Assembly: GCF_023952475.1 (NCBI RefSeq)
Contig: NZ_JALHRX010000002.1
Coordinates: forward strand, 558,001-622,000
Direction of reading: 5' to 3'
Length of the DNA stretch: 64,000 nt
From: Cupriavidus sp. WGlv3
GTDB taxonomy: Bacteria; Pseudomonadota; Gammaproteobacteria; Burkholderiales; Burkholderiaceae
Positions 1 to 9,478 of this stretch are shown here, one piece after another (position 1 is the first letter of the stretch; every line of letters begins with the position of its first letter). The notes below the pieces were generated by a model, which saw only the letters and a list, made by a program, of their open reading frames with translations, had not been told where the DNA came from and did no database searches. Position numbers and translations under genes: made by a program.

Positions 1-1
1 C

Positions 2-190
2 ACCAGCGTGCCGGAACTGATGGAGCTGGCGCACAACCAGCTACGCGTGGCCGGCTATACGCTGTGGAACTGGGATACCGGCGGCGACGCCTACGCCGGC
101 TGGATCACGCGCAGCGAGGATGACGAAGAGATGCTGGATCTGGCCGAAATCCTGCGCTTCGAGGTGCGGCCGGCGGACCAGCCTTATTGA
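2..190 (+). CDS. 3' end of a small acidic protein (partial)
   Basis: An open frame enters from the left edge and stops at 190. The visible C-terminal 62 or so residues are rich in Asp and Glu and contain the motifs WDTGGDAYAGW and EILRFEVRP. This resembles the tail of small uncharacterised proteins of the DUF6630 type, but that is a weak recollection. A GTG at position 8 could be read as a start, but the frame is open further upstream, so the gene is most likely cut by the window edge. No function is assigned. Confidence 0.45.
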   Translation, partial: TSVPELMELAHNQLRVAGYTLWNWDTGGDAYAGWITRSEDDEEMLDLAEILRFEVRPADQPY

Positions 191-237
191 ACGCCGGCCG
201 GCGGGCTTACCGGCCCCGCCCCGGCCGCGCCGTGCGC

Positions 238-1323
238 CTAGTCGAACAGGATCACCGAGCGCGCCAGTTCGCCGCGGCGCAGTTCGTCGAAGGCGTCGTT
301 GATGCGTTCCAGCGGCAGCCGCTGCGCGATCAGGTCGTCCAGGTGCAGGCGGCCGGCCATGTAGAAATCGACCATGCGCGGCATGTCCACCGGGAAGCGG
401 TTGGAGCCCATCAGCGAGCCCTGGATGCGCTTCTCGCCCAGGAAATCACTGCCCTTCAGCTCGATCTTGACGCCCGGCGCGATCATGCCGATGACCGTGG
501 CAGTGCCGCCGCGGCGCAGCATGGCAAAGGCCTGCTCGGTGGTCTCCTTCAGGCCGATGGCCTCGAAGGCATGGTGCACGCCCCCGCCGGTAAGCGTGCG
601 CACCGCATCCGGCACATTGCCCTCGCTGGCGTCGATCACGTCGGTTGCGCCGAACTTGCGGGCCAGCTCGCGCTTGCCGGGCACCCGGTCGATGGCGATG
701 ATGCGGCCCGCGCCGGCGATGGCGGCGCTGTTGACCGTGGCCAGCCCGATGCCGCCGCAGCCGATCACGGCGACGGTCTCGCCCGGCTGCACTCTGGCGG
801 TATGGATCACGGCGCCCATGCCGGTGGTCACTGCGCAGCCGATCAGCGCGGCGCGGTCCAGCGGCATGTCGCGCCGGATCGCCACCAGCGCGTGCTCGTG
901 GATCAGCATCTGCTCAGCGAAGGCGGACAAGTTCAGGAACTGGTGCATGGCGTGGCCATGCGCGGCCTGCAAGCGCGGCTCCTCCTCTTCGCGGCGTCGG
1001 GTATCGGGCTCGGCGCATAGCGACAGGTGGCCGGTCAGGCAATGCTCGCAATGGCCGCAGTAGGCCGACAGGCAGGTGATCACGTGGTCGCCGGGCTTGA
1101 CCGTGCGAACTTCAGAGCCGACCTGCTCGACCACGCCTGCGGCCTCGTGGCCCGGGATGGTGGGGACGGGATGCGGGTAGGCGCCGTCCACGAAATGCAG
1201 GTCGGAGTGGCACACGCCGACGGCGGCGGTACGCACCAGCACTTCGCGCGGTCCCGGCTTGCCGATGGCCACGTCTTCGATCACCAGCGGCGTCCTGGGT
1301 TGATGCAGCACTGCAGCTTTCAT
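238..1323 (-). CDS. Zinc-dependent alcohol dehydrogenase (MDR family)
   Basis: 361-residue medium-chain dehydrogenase/reductase, a cytoplasmic NAD(P)-dependent oxidation of an alcohol to an aldehyde. The N-terminal GroES-like domain has the catalytic zinc ligands Cys38 (GVCHSD) and His59-Glu60 (PGHE) and the structural zinc quartet Cys89, Cys92, Cys95, Cys103. A Rossmann domain follows with VIGCGGIGLATV. Having both zinc sites fits the class III/glutathione-dependent formaldehyde dehydrogenase-like branch; the actual substrate cannot be read. The frame is open 25 codons further upstream, but ATG 1323 is preceded by GGAGG at good spacing and begins with the typical MKAAVL. The PLD-family gene just upstream reads the same way with a 90-base gap, with no sign of functional linkage. 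Confidence 0.9.
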   Translation of the reverse strand: MKAAVLHQPRTPLVIEDVAIGKPGPREVLVRTAAVGVCHSDLHFVDGAYPHPVPTIPGHEAAGVVEQVGSEVRTVKPGDHVITCLSAYCGHCEHCLTGHLSLCAEPDTRRREEEEPRLQAAHGHAMHQFLNLSAFAEQMLIHEHALVAIRRDMPLDRAALIGCAVTTGMGAVIHTARVQPGETVAVIGCGGIGLATVNSAAIAGAGRIIAIDRVPGKRELARKFGATDVIDASEGNVPDAVRTLTGGGVHHAFEAIGLKETTEQAFAMLRRGGTATVIGMIAPGVKIELKGSDFLGEKRIQGSLMGSNRFPVDMPRMVDFYMAGRLHLDDLIAQRLPLERINDAFDELRRGELARSVILFD

Positions 1324-1412
1324 GGAATTCCTCCGGACGGGAGCTACGGTGCCGGAAAAAATACCCCCAAACCGAGGTTCAGGAAAGCCGCGGTCCACCC
1401 GGAGGACCCGCT

Positions 1413-3089
1413 TTAAAGCTCTTCCTTGATCGGGAGCACACGCAGCACGCCGATCCCCAGATGTTGCAGCGGGCCCATGTCGGGCTCGCGGTCGTACACC
1501 ACCAGCTGTCCCTTCTCGCGCGTGGTCCAGGTCAGGCGCGGATTGCCGCCGTCGCCATCGGTCTGCAGCCCGACGCGGTAAGCCATGTCGAGCAGGCCGT
1601 CTTCGGTGGACCGGGTCATGCGCTCGGCCAGCGCCGGGCTGTCGAGCACCACGCCCATCTCGGTATTCAGCTTGGCCGAGCGCGGGTCCATGTTGAGCGA
1701 GCCGATAAAGACCAGGCGCCGGTCGACGATGTAGTTCTTGGCGTGCAGGCTGGCGCGGCTGGACGACAGCCAGGCGCGCGAGCGTGAGCCGCGTGCGGCC
1801 TTGCCGCGGTTGGCCAGCTCGGCGTAGGCGCTGGGCTTGAGCTCGTACAGCTCCACGCCGGCGGCGACCAGCGCCCGGCGGTGCGGTGCGTAGCCCGCGT
1901 GCACCGGGCTGACATCGGTGGCGGCAAACGAGTTGGTCAGGATGCGCACGCGGATGCCGCGTCGCGCCAGCGCGATCAGCCAGGCTTCGCCGTCATCGTC
2001 GGGCACGAAGTAGGGCGAGATCAGCAACACCTCCTTCTGCGCGTTGCTGATCATCTTCTCCAGCCGGGCAGTGGCGTGGCCCGGATCGTCGTCGGTCTGG
2101 TGGGTGATCTTGGCCGCCTTGTCCGAGACCACCACGGCCTTGCCATAGTAGCCGGGCATATGGCCGCTCTCGATCCCCTTGGCCAGGCCAGAATCCAGCA
2201 ACTCCTGCACGTAGGGGCTGGCCACGGCCTGGTCGCCGCGCGCCTCCAGCCGTTTGCGCAGGCTGCGCATTTCCACCGGCGCTTCCTTGCCTGCCGGGAT
2301 CAGCGCCACCACGGGATAGGAAGACGCGTCATTCCAGTATTCGTCGAACACCGCCGACACCTGCGGCACCGCCGGCCCGGCCACCAGCACGTCGAGGTCG
2401 CTGAAGTCCATGTCGTTGCGCGCCGAGAAATACGCGTCGCCGACATTGCGCCCGCCCAGCAGCGTGATCTGGTTGTCCACCGTCATCGACTTGTTGTGCA
2501 TGCGCCGGTCGAGGCGGTTGAATCCCACGAGCATTTCCAGCCAGCGCACGCTGCGGTTGGCAAACGGGTTGAACAGCCGCACTTCGATATTCGGATGCGA
2601 ATCGATCGCCGACAGGACCTTGTCGAGTCCGCCGGTATGCAGGTCGTCGAGCAGCATGCGCACGCGCACGCCGCGGTCGGCCGCATCCAGGATGTCGCCC
2701 AGCACGGCCGCGCCGGTGCCGGTCGGCTCGAAGATATAGGTCTGCAGGTCCAGGCTGCGCTGCGCCGCGCGCGCCATCGCCAGGCGCGCGGCGAGCGCGT
2801 CGGGACCGGACTGCAGCGGGTAGAACAGCGACTCGCCCGGGCGCTTGGCCAGGCGCGGCGCCAGCACCTTGCCCAGCGGCGTGTCGCTGGTATTGGCCGG
2901 GGCAGTCGACGGGGTGCGCTCCGCCTGCGCCGGCAGGCTGGCGCAGCCGCCCAGCACCGCGATGCCAAACAGGCCGGCCAGCGCGATCGCGGCCAGCCGG
3001 GTCGCGCGCCGGCACCAGCCGGCGCCGGCACGCGCCGCGGCGATCGGCCGCCGGGCGTCGAACGGAACCTCGCTGTGCGTCTGGAACAT
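1413..3089 (-). CDS. PLD-family lipoprotein, ClsC/YmdC-like
   Basis: 558 residues. The N-terminus has a basic stretch, a hydrophobic segment and a lipobox LGGC with the acylated Cys at 49, so the protein is probably membrane-anchored. Two HKD phosphodiesterase motifs are present: His198-x-Lys200-x4-Asp205 in RMHNKSMTVDNQ, and HAKNYIVD near residues 430-440 followed by GSLNMDPRS. Two HKD motifs in one chain plus this length fit the cardiolipin synthase C (YmdC) branch of phospholipase D enzymes, which transfer phosphatidyl groups to make cardiolipin. ATG 3089 is preceded by AGGGAGA. Whether it makes cardiolipin or hydrolyses another phosphodiester is inference. Confidence 0.85.
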   Translation of the reverse strand: MFQTHSEVPFDARRPIAAARAGAGWCRRATRLAAIALAGLFGIAVLGGCASLPAQAERTPSTAPANTSDTPLGKVLAPRLAKRPGESLFYPLQSGPDALAARLAMARAAQRSLDLQTYIFEPTGTGAAVLGDILDAADRGVRVRMLLDDLHTGGLDKVLSAIDSHPNIEVRLFNPFANRSVRWLEMLVGFNRLDRRMHNKSMTVDNQITLLGGRNVGDAYFSARNDMDFSDLDVLVAGPAVPQVSAVFDEYWNDASSYPVVALIPAGKEAPVEMRSLRKRLEARGDQAVASPYVQELLDSGLAKGIESGHMPGYYGKAVVVSDKAAKITHQTDDDPGHATARLEKMISNAQKEVLLISPYFVPDDDGEAWLIALARRGIRVRILTNSFAATDVSPVHAGYAPHRRALVAAGVELYELKPSAYAELANRGKAARGSRSRAWLSSSRASLHAKNYIVDRRLVFIGSLNMDPRSAKLNTEMGVVLDSPALAERMTRSTEDGLLDMAYRVGLQTDGDGGNPRLTWTTREKGQLVVYDREPDMGPLQHLGIGVLRVLPIKEEL

Positions 3090-3560
3090 CCGTCAGTCTC
3101 CCTGCGCCGGTGAATGAAGGAACGGGGATGGGCCGGTGGCCGGGTCCTCGCACCGGCCGGCGTGCAGCGCCTGCTACCTCGCAAGATATACCCCGCGCGC
3201 CGGCCCCGGCAGCGGTGCCATTCCTGTCCGCGCCGGGAGTTTGTCCTACACCGCAACGTGGCCAACGAGCGGGCCGGCGGGCAGGCCGGCATGCGGCGGC
3301 GAGGGCGGCACTTGACGCAGGGCACCCGTGCCAGGCGGGCGGCAGCGGCTTTCCCTGCACAGCGATTTCTCTTATGATGCCGCCCAATATACCGGCCGGT
3401 AGCACCGGGAGGAGGCCCTGCGGCATGTGTCGCCGCCCGCGCGGCTGGCGGCCTGGCGCAGCTTGCGGCCGCCCGGCGATGCCGGCATAGTTGCGCGCCT
3501 TCGCGCCCCTTTGCGTCCCTTCGTGGCTTGTACCGCACGGCGCGCCCAGACCGGATTCCG
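3090..3560. other. Divergent intergenic region
   Basis: About 470 GC-rich bases between the divergently transcribed PLD-family gene and lysP. Both promoters must lie here. I see no clear operator palindrome or RNA fold. The overlapping open frames on both strands have arginine- and proline-rich composition typical of non-coding high-GC sequence. Confidence 0.5.
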
Positions 3561-5093
3561 ATGTCGACACAACCCTCCCAGCCCTCCTCCGCCGGCGCAC
3601 CCGCGCCCACGCTGCGCCGCACGCTGCGCGCCCGCCATCTCACCATGATCGCCATCGGCGGCTCGATCGGCACCGGACTGTTCGTGGCCTCGGGTGCCAC
3701 CATCGCGCAGGCCGGGCCCGGCGGCGCGCTCGCCGCCTATATCCTGATCGGCGCGATGGTCTATTTCCTGATGACCAGCCTGGGCGAACTGGCGGCCTAT
3801 ATGCCGGTGTCGGGCTCGTTCGCCACCTATGGCGCGCGCTATGTCGACGAGGGCTTCGGCTTCGCGCTGGGCTGGAACTACTGGTACAACTGGGCCGTGA
3901 CCATCGCGGTGGAGCTGGCCGCGGCGCAGCTGGTGATGCAGTACTGGTTCCCCGACACGCCCGGCGTGCTGTGGAGCGCGCTGTTTCTGGGGCTGATGTT
4001 CGCGCTCAATGCGATCTCGGTGCGCGGCTTCGGCGAGGCCGAATACTGGTGCGCGCTGGTCAAGGTGGTGACGGTGGTGGCCTTTATCGGCATTGGCACG
4101 CTGATGATCTTCGGCATCCTGCGCGGCGACATGGCGGCCAGCCACGGCCTGGCCAACCTGACCACCGGCGATGCGCCCTTCGTCGGCGGGCTGCCCGCGC
4201 TGATCGGCGTGGCCATGATTGCCGGCTTCTCGTTCCAGGGCACCGAGCTGATCGGCGTCGCCGCCGGCGAATCGGCCGATCCGGCCAGGAACATCCCGCG
4301 CGCCGTGCGCCAGGTGTTCTGGCGCATCCTGCTGTTCTATGTGCTGGCGATCCTGATCATCGGCATCCTGATTCCCTACACCGACCCGAGCCTGCTCAAG
4401 AGCGACGTGCAGACCGTGGGCGTAAGCCCGTTCACGCTGGTGTTCCGCCATGCGGGCCTGGCCTTTGCCGCCGGCGTGATGAACGCGGTGATCCTGACCG
4501 CGGTGCTGTCGGCCGGCAACTCCGGCATGTATGCCTCGACCCGCATGCTGTACAACCTGGCCACCGAGGGCCGCGCGCCGCGCGTGTTTGCCCGGCTGAC
4601 GCGCAACGGCGTGCCGCTGGTGGCGCTGCTGGCCACCACCGCGGTCGGTGCGCTGTGCTTCCTGACCTCGCTGTTCGAAAGCAAGTCGGTGTACCTGTGG
4701 CTGCTGAACCTGTCGGGCATGACCGGCTTCATTGCCTGGCTCGGCATCGCCGTCAGCCATTACCGCTTCCGCAAGGGCTTTGTCGCCCAGGGGCATGACC
4801 TGGACCGGCTGCCCTATCGCTCGCCGTTCTTCCCCTACGGGCCGATCTTTGCCTTCGGGCTGTGCCTGGTCGTGACGCTGGGCCAGAACTACCAGGCCTT
4901 TACCAGCGGCAAGATCGACTGGGTCAGCGTGACCGCCACCTATATCGGCATCCCGATCTTCCTGCTGATCTGGCTGGGCTACCGCATCGCGCGCAAGACG
5001 CGCTTCGTGCCCTATGCCGAGATGGAATTCCCCGCGCTGCCGGCCCGCGATGCCGCCATAACGTGCACCGCCGTGCCGGCGGCCGGTGAATAG
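3561..5093 (+). CDS. lysP: Lysine-specific permease LysP
   Basis: 510-residue inner-membrane amino acid-proton symporter of the APC superfamily, AAT family. The whole chain follows the pattern I know for E. coli LysP, including TMIAIGGSIGTGLFVASGA at the first membrane helix, GFALGWNYWYNWAVTIAVEL, GFSFQGTELIGVAAGES and LSAGNSGMYASTRMLY. About twelve membrane segments are visible. The frame is open 11 codons upstream of ATG 3561, but the LysP-like sequence begins just after this ATG. Its ribosome site is weak (GGA at about 9 bases). It imports lysine. No lysine riboswitch is recognisable upstream. Confidence 0.88.
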   Translation: MSTQPSQPSSAGAPAPTLRRTLRARHLTMIAIGGSIGTGLFVASGATIAQAGPGGALAAYILIGAMVYFLMTSLGELAAYMPVSGSFATYGARYVDEGFGFALGWNYWYNWAVTIAVELAAAQLVMQYWFPDTPGVLWSALFLGLMFALNAISVRGFGEAEYWCALVKVVTVVAFIGIGTLMIFGILRGDMAASHGLANLTTGDAPFVGGLPALIGVAMIAGFSFQGTELIGVAAGESADPARNIPRAVRQVFWRILLFYVLAILIIGILIPYTDPSLLKSDVQTVGVSPFTLVFRHAGLAFAAGVMNAVILTAVLSAGNSGMYASTRMLYNLATEGRAPRVFARLTRNGVPLVALLATTAVGALCFLTSLFESKSVYLWLLNLSGMTGFIAWLGIAVSHYRFRKGFVAQGHDLDRLPYRSPFFPYGPIFAFGLCLVVTLGQNYQAFTSGKIDWVSVTATYIGIPIFLLIWLGYRIARKTRFVPYAEMEFPALPARDAAITCTAVPAAGE

Positions 5094-5161
5094 GCGCCGT
5101 TCCCGGGCGCCTGGCAATCCGCAGTAACAAGCAAAAAAGCACAACAACAAGGAGCATCGCT

Positions 5162-6838
5162 TTGAAGAAAGCAATCCGCATCAGCCTGCTGGCGCTTGGC
5201 GCCGGCATGGCCCTGGGCCTGCCCGCGCACGCCGCGCCCACGCTGGTGGAATCGGTGCAGGGCTATACCCTGCAGCAGGACAAGGTCACCCGCTTCACCG
5301 GGCTGGTATTCGACCAGGGCAAGGTGCTGGCCACCGGCGACGCCGCCGCCCTGCGCGCGCAGTATCCGGGCGCGCAGCGCATCGACGGCCAGGGCAAGAC
5401 CCTGCTGCCGGGCCTGATCGATGCCCACGGCCACGTGTTCCGCCTGGGCTTCAAGACCACCGAGATCTCGCTGTCGGGCACGCGCACGCTGGCCGAAGCG
5501 CAGGGCATGATCCGCGCCTATGGCGACAAGAACCCGCAGCGCAAGTGGCTGCTGGGCTATGGCTGGAACCAGGTGAACTGGAAGCTGGGCCGCTTCCCGA
5601 CCGCCGCCGAGCTCGACGCCGCGGTGTCGGACCGCCCGGTGCGGCTGGTGCGCGTCGACGGCCACGCCGCGTGGTTGAACACCAAGGCGCTGCAGGCCGC
5701 CGGCATCACGCGCGACACCAGGGATCCGGCCGGCGGGCGCATCGAGCGCGATGCCAGCGGCAACCCCACCGGCGTGCTGGTCGACAAGGCCATGGCGCTG
5801 GTCAACAACGTGATCCCGCCGTACAGCGACGACGACCGACGCGCCGCGCTGGCCGCCGCGCTGGCCCACATGAACGCGCTCGGCCTGACCGCCGCCGGCG
5901 ACGCCGGCGTGACCGTCGCCGAAGACCGGATCTACCGCGAGTTCGCCGACCAGGGCAAGCTGACCACCCGCATCTACGGCATGATCCGCGACACCGGCGA
6001 CGACTTCAAGACGCTGTCGGCCAACGGTCCGCTGTCGGGCTACGGCAACGATCGCTACTACCTGCGCGCGGTCAAGCTGTACGGCGACGGCGCGCTCGGC
6101 AGCCGCGGCGCGGCGCTGATGGCACCGTACTCGGACGACCACGTGCACAGCGGCCTGCTGTTCATGAGCGATGCCGCGATGCAGGCCGCGGTCAAGACCG
6201 CGATCAAGGCCGGCTACCAGGTCAATATCCACGCCATCGGCGACGCCACCAACCACCAGGTGCTTGACGCCGTGGAAGCGGCGTACAAGGACGTGGGCGG
6301 GCGCGCACTACGCAACCGCGTCGAGCACGCACAGGTGATCGCGCTGCCGGACATCCCGCGCTTCAAGTCGCTGGACCTGATCGCATCGATGCAGCCCACG
6401 CACGCGACCAGCGACATGAACATGGCCGAAGACCGCGTCGGCAAGGACCGCATCAAGGGCGCCTACGCCTGGCAGACGCTGCTCAGGCAAGGCACCGTGA
6501 TCGCGGGCGGTTCGGACTTTCCGGTGGAATCGGCCAACCCGTTCTACGGCCTGCACGCCGCGGTGACCCGCACCGACCATGAAGGCCGCCCGATCAAGGG
6601 CTGGCATGCAGAGGAAGCCATGACCCTGCCGCAGGCCTTCCGCGCCTTCACGCTGAACGCGGCCTACGCCCAGCACCAGGAGAAGACGCTGGGCTCGCTC
6701 GAGCCCGGCAAGTGGGCGGACTTTATCCTGGTCGACCAGGACGTGTTCAAGGTCAAGCCTGCCGATATCTGGAAGACGCAGGTGCTGCAGACGTGGGTGG
6801 CCGGCGAGCGCGTGTACGCGAAGGACGGCAAACGGTAA
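5162..6838 (+). CDS. Exported amidohydrolase, YtcJ-like
   Basis: 558 residues, starting at TTG 5162 behind a strong AAGGAG. The N-terminus is a signal peptide (two Lys, hydrophobic core, cleavage after AHA near residue 24), so the enzyme is probably periplasmic. It is a metal-dependent hydrolase of the amidohydrolase-3 type, the family of YtcJ and N-substituted formamide deformylase: metal-binding His89 and His91 in DAHGHVF, HAIGDATNHQVLDA, RVEHAQ, and GGSDFPVESANPF near the C-terminus with the last metal-binding Asp. The substrate is unknown. It lies 68 bases after lysP on the same strand and has its own terminator downstream. Confidence 0.85.
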   Translation: MKKAIRISLLALGAGMALGLPAHAAPTLVESVQGYTLQQDKVTRFTGLVFDQGKVLATGDAAALRAQYPGAQRIDGQGKTLLPGLIDAHGHVFRLGFKTTEISLSGTRTLAEAQGMIRAYGDKNPQRKWLLGYGWNQVNWKLGRFPTAAELDAAVSDRPVRLVRVDGHAAWLNTKALQAAGITRDTRDPAGGRIERDASGNPTGVLVDKAMALVNNVIPPYSDDDRRAALAAALAHMNALGLTAAGDAGVTVAEDRIYREFADQGKLTTRIYGMIRDTGDDFKTLSANGPLSGYGNDRYYLRAVKLYGDGALGSRGAALMAPYSDDHVHSGLLFMSDAAMQAAVKTAIKAGYQVNIHAIGDATNHQVLDAVEAAYKDVGGRALRNRVEHAQVIALPDIPRFKSLDLIASMQPTHATSDMNMAEDRVGKDRIKGAYAWQTLLRQGTVIAGGSDFPVESANPFYGLHAAVTRTDHEGRPIKGWHAEEAMTLPQAFRAFTLNAAYAQHQEKTLGSLEPGKWADFILVDQDVFKVKPADIWKTQVLQTWVAGERVYAKDGKR

Positions 6839-6894
6839 TCACGCGGTAGTGCACCAGTGGCCTGCCCGTACGGGCAGGCTGCGGCGTGACAAGC

Positions 6895-6924
6895 GCGGCA
6901 CCGTAAGGGTGCCGCTTTTTTTTT
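6895..6924 (+). terminator. Rho-independent terminator
   Basis: GCGGCACC (6895-6902) pairs with GGTGCCGC (6908-6915) across a five-base loop and is followed by nine T. It ends the amidohydrolase transcript. A second perfect palindrome, CCTGCCCGTACGGGCAGG at 6861-6878, lies just upstream. Confidence 0.9.
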
Positions 6925-6934
6925 GAAGCGCGCC

Positions 6935-7360
6935 TCAAATCCACTGGTCGTTGTCGACCGTACGCTCGCCCGCCGGACCGTCGCCCGTGTTGACCACGCC
7001 GCGCGGCTCGATCAGCAGCAGCTTCACTTCCGCGTCAGCGCGGGGCTTGTGCTCGACGCCCTTCGGCACCACCGCCATCTGGCCGGGCCGCAGCACGATC
7101 GAACCGTCGCCCGCGGGCCCCTGCCGGAAATCGATGCGCAACTCGCCTTCGAGGACGATGAAGGTCTCGTCGGTGTCGGCATGCCGGTGCCACTCGAACT
7201 CGCCTTCGACCTTCACGACCTTGAACTGGTAGTCGTTCATTTCCGCGACGACGCGCGGTTGCCAGTGTCCGTCGATCTGCGCGATCTTGCGGACCAGGTC
7301 AATGCTCTGGCACTGGCCGCGGCCGGCCGGTGCGCGGGAATGGCTAGCGGATTGGGACAT
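6935..7360 (-). CDS. Small cupin-domain protein
   Basis: 141 residues with one conserved cupin barrel. Metal-ligand motifs are visible: HRHADTDETFIVLEGELRI (two His and the Glu of cupin motif 1) and VPKGVEHKP (His of motif 2). The reaction cannot be deduced. Single-domain cupins of this size include dioxygenases, isomerases and metabolite-binding proteins. ATG 7360 has GGAGAG upstream. It lies directly downstream of the AraC-type regulator gene on the same strand with a gap of 77 bases and converges with the amidohydrolase. Confidence 0.8.
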   Translation of the reverse strand: MSQSASHSRAPAGRGQCQSIDLVRKIAQIDGHWQPRVVAEMNDYQFKVVKVEGEFEWHRHADTDETFIVLEGELRIDFRQGPAGDGSIVLRPGQMAVVPKGVEHKPRADAEVKLLLIEPRGVVNTGDGPAGERTVDNDQWI

Positions 7361-7437
7361 GGTTCTCTCCGTTCACAAGTTGACGGTTGAGGATACGCAT
7401 GCGCATTGCGGTTGTATTGAACGATCGTGGGAGATTC

Positions 7438-8265
7438 TCAGGCGCCCCGGATGCTTCCCGCGACTTGCAGCCAGCGCCCCGGCGTCAGCCCGAAGGTCTT
7501 GGCGAAGTGCCGCGTCATGTGACTCTGGTCGGCGAAACCCGCCGCCGCGGCCGCGTCAGCCAGCGACCTGCCCGCGAGCAGCAGGTGGCGCACCGCATCG
7601 AGGCGGCGCATGGTCAGATAGCGATACGGGCTGGTGCCGTAGAACGTGCGGAAGTCGTGCGACAGGCTCCAGCGGTCGCGCCCCGTCGCGGCTTCGAGCT
7701 CGTCCAGCGTGACCACGCGCGTGCAGTTGGCATGCAGATACTCGCGTGCACGGCACGCGGCCAGATAGTCGCCCCGGGACCGCCGCGCGGGTGTGCCGGC
7801 GACGGCGGCCAGCGCATGCGCCAGGTCGGCCAGTGCATCGCTCTGCTCGAGCGGCTCGAGCGTGCAGCCGACATGCTGCAGCAGTGCCTCGGTGGCCGCC
7901 GCGAGGCGCGGGTCCGTCGTGACGCCGCCTTCGAGGAACGGCAGCGCGCGCCCGCCCAGCACGTTCTGGAACAGCACCGGCTCGACGTAGATCATCCGGT
8001 AGCGGAAGCCTTCGTCGGTGCCTGCCTGGCCATCGTGCGGTTCGTCGGGATGCAGCACGATGGTGTTGCCGGGCAGGCTGTCTCGCTGGCTGCGCCGATA
8101 GCTGAAACGCTGCACCCCAGCAAGCGTGCGACCGATCGCGTAGGTATCGTGGCGGTGCAGGGCATACGCCTTGCCGTGAAACCACGCTTCGATACGCTCG
8201 ACGCCTTCCGTCGGCCTGGCGTGCCGCACCCAGTCGGAGCGTGAGAGGGAGGCTGGTCGGTTCAT
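7438..8265 (-). CDS. AraC-family transcriptional regulator
   Basis: 275 residues. The N-terminal half has a cupin-type sensing domain (FHGKAYALHRHDTYAIG, LHPDEPHDG). The C-terminal 100 residues carry the two helix-turn-helix units of AraC, ending with ADAAAAAGFADQSHMTRHFAKTFG and TPGRW. Such proteins activate nearby promoters on binding a small aromatic or amino-acid-like effector. The start is uncertain: the frame opens at GTG 8307, but ATG 8265 gives the usual length, and neither has a strong ribosome site. The genes on either side (cupin, intradiol dioxygenase) are on the same strand and are the likely targets, by inference. Confidence 0.85.
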   Translation of the reverse strand: MNRPASLSRSDWVRHARPTEGVERIEAWFHGKAYALHRHDTYAIGRTLAGVQRFSYRRSQRDSLPGNTIVLHPDEPHDGQAGTDEGFRYRMIYVEPVLFQNVLGGRALPFLEGGVTTDPRLAAATEALLQHVGCTLEPLEQSDALADLAHALAAVAGTPARRSRGDYLAACRAREYLHANCTRVVTLDELEAATGRDRWSLSHDFRTFYGTSPYRYLTMRRLDAVRHLLLAGRSLADAAAAAGFADQSHMTRHFAKTFGLTPGRWLQVAGSIRGA

Positions 8266-8431
8266 GGTGTAGGGCGTGGGTCGCTTGCGGGGTCCGCGCT
8301 GGCGCACGGATCATCGGTGCGGTGCAGGGCCGCCTGCGGCATTGTCGCACGGCACATGCGGCGAGCCGGCGACTTCGATGCCCCCCGTTACCGCTTTGTC
8401 AGCGGTCCTGCCCCGTCCGAAAGTACCGCCC

Positions 8432-9352
8432 TCACGGCAGCGGCGGCTTGGGCAGGCGCGTCTCGCCCGGCTCCAGCTTCAGCTCGACATCGAGGCGAAA
8501 GCCCCCGTTGCCGTCCGGCTCGAAATCGCGCAGCAGTGAACCGACCGCGCCGAACGCCGCGTCGCTGAAGGCATAAGGATCCAGCGCATCGAAGATCTGC
8601 GTGGTCAGCACCTTGTGCCCCGGCGCGATGGCGATGAAGTGCAGGTGCGCCGGGCGCATATGGTCGCGGTTCTGCAGCTTCAGCAGTTCGCCGCAGGGGC
8701 CGTCGATCGGCACGCCATATCCTGATGGCCGCACGCTGTCGAACCAGAAGCGTCCGTCGGCGTCGGTCTCGAACACGGCACGCAGGTTCATGTCTTCCTG
8801 GTGCTCGTCCTGGTTCTCGTACAGGCCGCTGGGCGCGGCCTGCCAGGTCTCGATGCGCGCGCCGGCGATGGGCGTGCCGTCGATCGACACGACGCGTCCC
8901 TGTACGAACAGCGGGTCGCCGGTGGTGTCGGGGGTGGCGATATGCGCGCCGTTGGGGCGGACCGGCTGGTTGGCGCGCCAGAACGGGCCGATCAGCGCGG
9001 GCTCGGTGCCGCCCGCGGCCAGCACGGCCTTGGCGTCCATCAGCAGCACCAGCGTGGCGAGCCCGAGGATATCCGCCAGCAGGATGCCCTCGTGCTTCTT
9101 CGGTCCGGTGGCCTGGCCAATGCGGACCATGAAGTCCAGGCCGGCGTGGAGTTCTTCATAGGTCAGCTGCACCTCGGCCGCGAACGCGTGCGCATGCCGG
9201 ATCATGGCATCGAGAATGGTGCGGGTACGCGCGTCGGCGGTGCCGGCATTGGCCTTGAGCACGGCTTCCAGCAGCGCCTCGGGGGTGGCGGGAATCGATT
9301 GGGAAGCCGCCGCGGAAGCGGCGCTTGCGCGGGCTACGGAAGCAGAAGTCAT
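8432..9352 (-). CDS. Intradiol ring-cleavage dioxygenase
   Basis: 306-residue Fe(III) dioxygenase of the catechol 1,2-/hydroxyquinol 1,2-dioxygenase family. The N-terminal helical dimerisation domain (about residues 20-110, EELHAGLDFMVRIGQ) is characteristic of this branch. The catalytic domain shows the iron ligands: Tyr in SGLYENQD, Tyr in PSGYGVP, and two His in RPAHLHFIAIAP. It opens a catechol or hydroxyquinol ring between the two hydroxyls in the cytoplasm. The exact substrate cannot be read. ATG 9352 has AGGAG 12 bases upstream; a frame extension to 9454 looks non-coding. The cupin gene 126 bases upstream is probably co-transcribed. Confidence 0.88.
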   Translation of the reverse strand: MTSASVARASAASAAASQSIPATPEALLEAVLKANAGTADARTRTILDAMIRHAHAFAAEVQLTYEELHAGLDFMVRIGQATGPKKHEGILLADILGLATLVLLMDAKAVLAAGGTEPALIGPFWRANQPVRPNGAHIATPDTTGDPLFVQGRVVSIDGTPIAGARIETWQAAPSGLYENQDEHQEDMNLRAVFETDADGRFWFDSVRPSGYGVPIDGPCGELLKLQNRDHMRPAHLHFIAIAPGHKVLTTQIFDALDPYAFSDAAFGAVGSLLRDFEPDGNGGFRLDVELKLEPGETRLPKPPLP

Positions 9353-9478
9353 GGTGTGGTCAGCTCCTGGGGGAAGTGGGGATGGAATCTGGCGCGGAGC
9401 GGGGCGTCGATGTGACGCCCCGCTGCATGCCGCAGGCGCCTGCTCGTTGACCACGCGTCCGGGGCGCCGCGGACGTTG

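Noticed and set aside
3372..5174. 600-codon minus-strand frame opposite lysP
   Set aside because: It is a shadow of lysP in GC-rich DNA: rich in Gln, Arg, His and Gly with no family motif, while lysP is unmistakable on the other strand.
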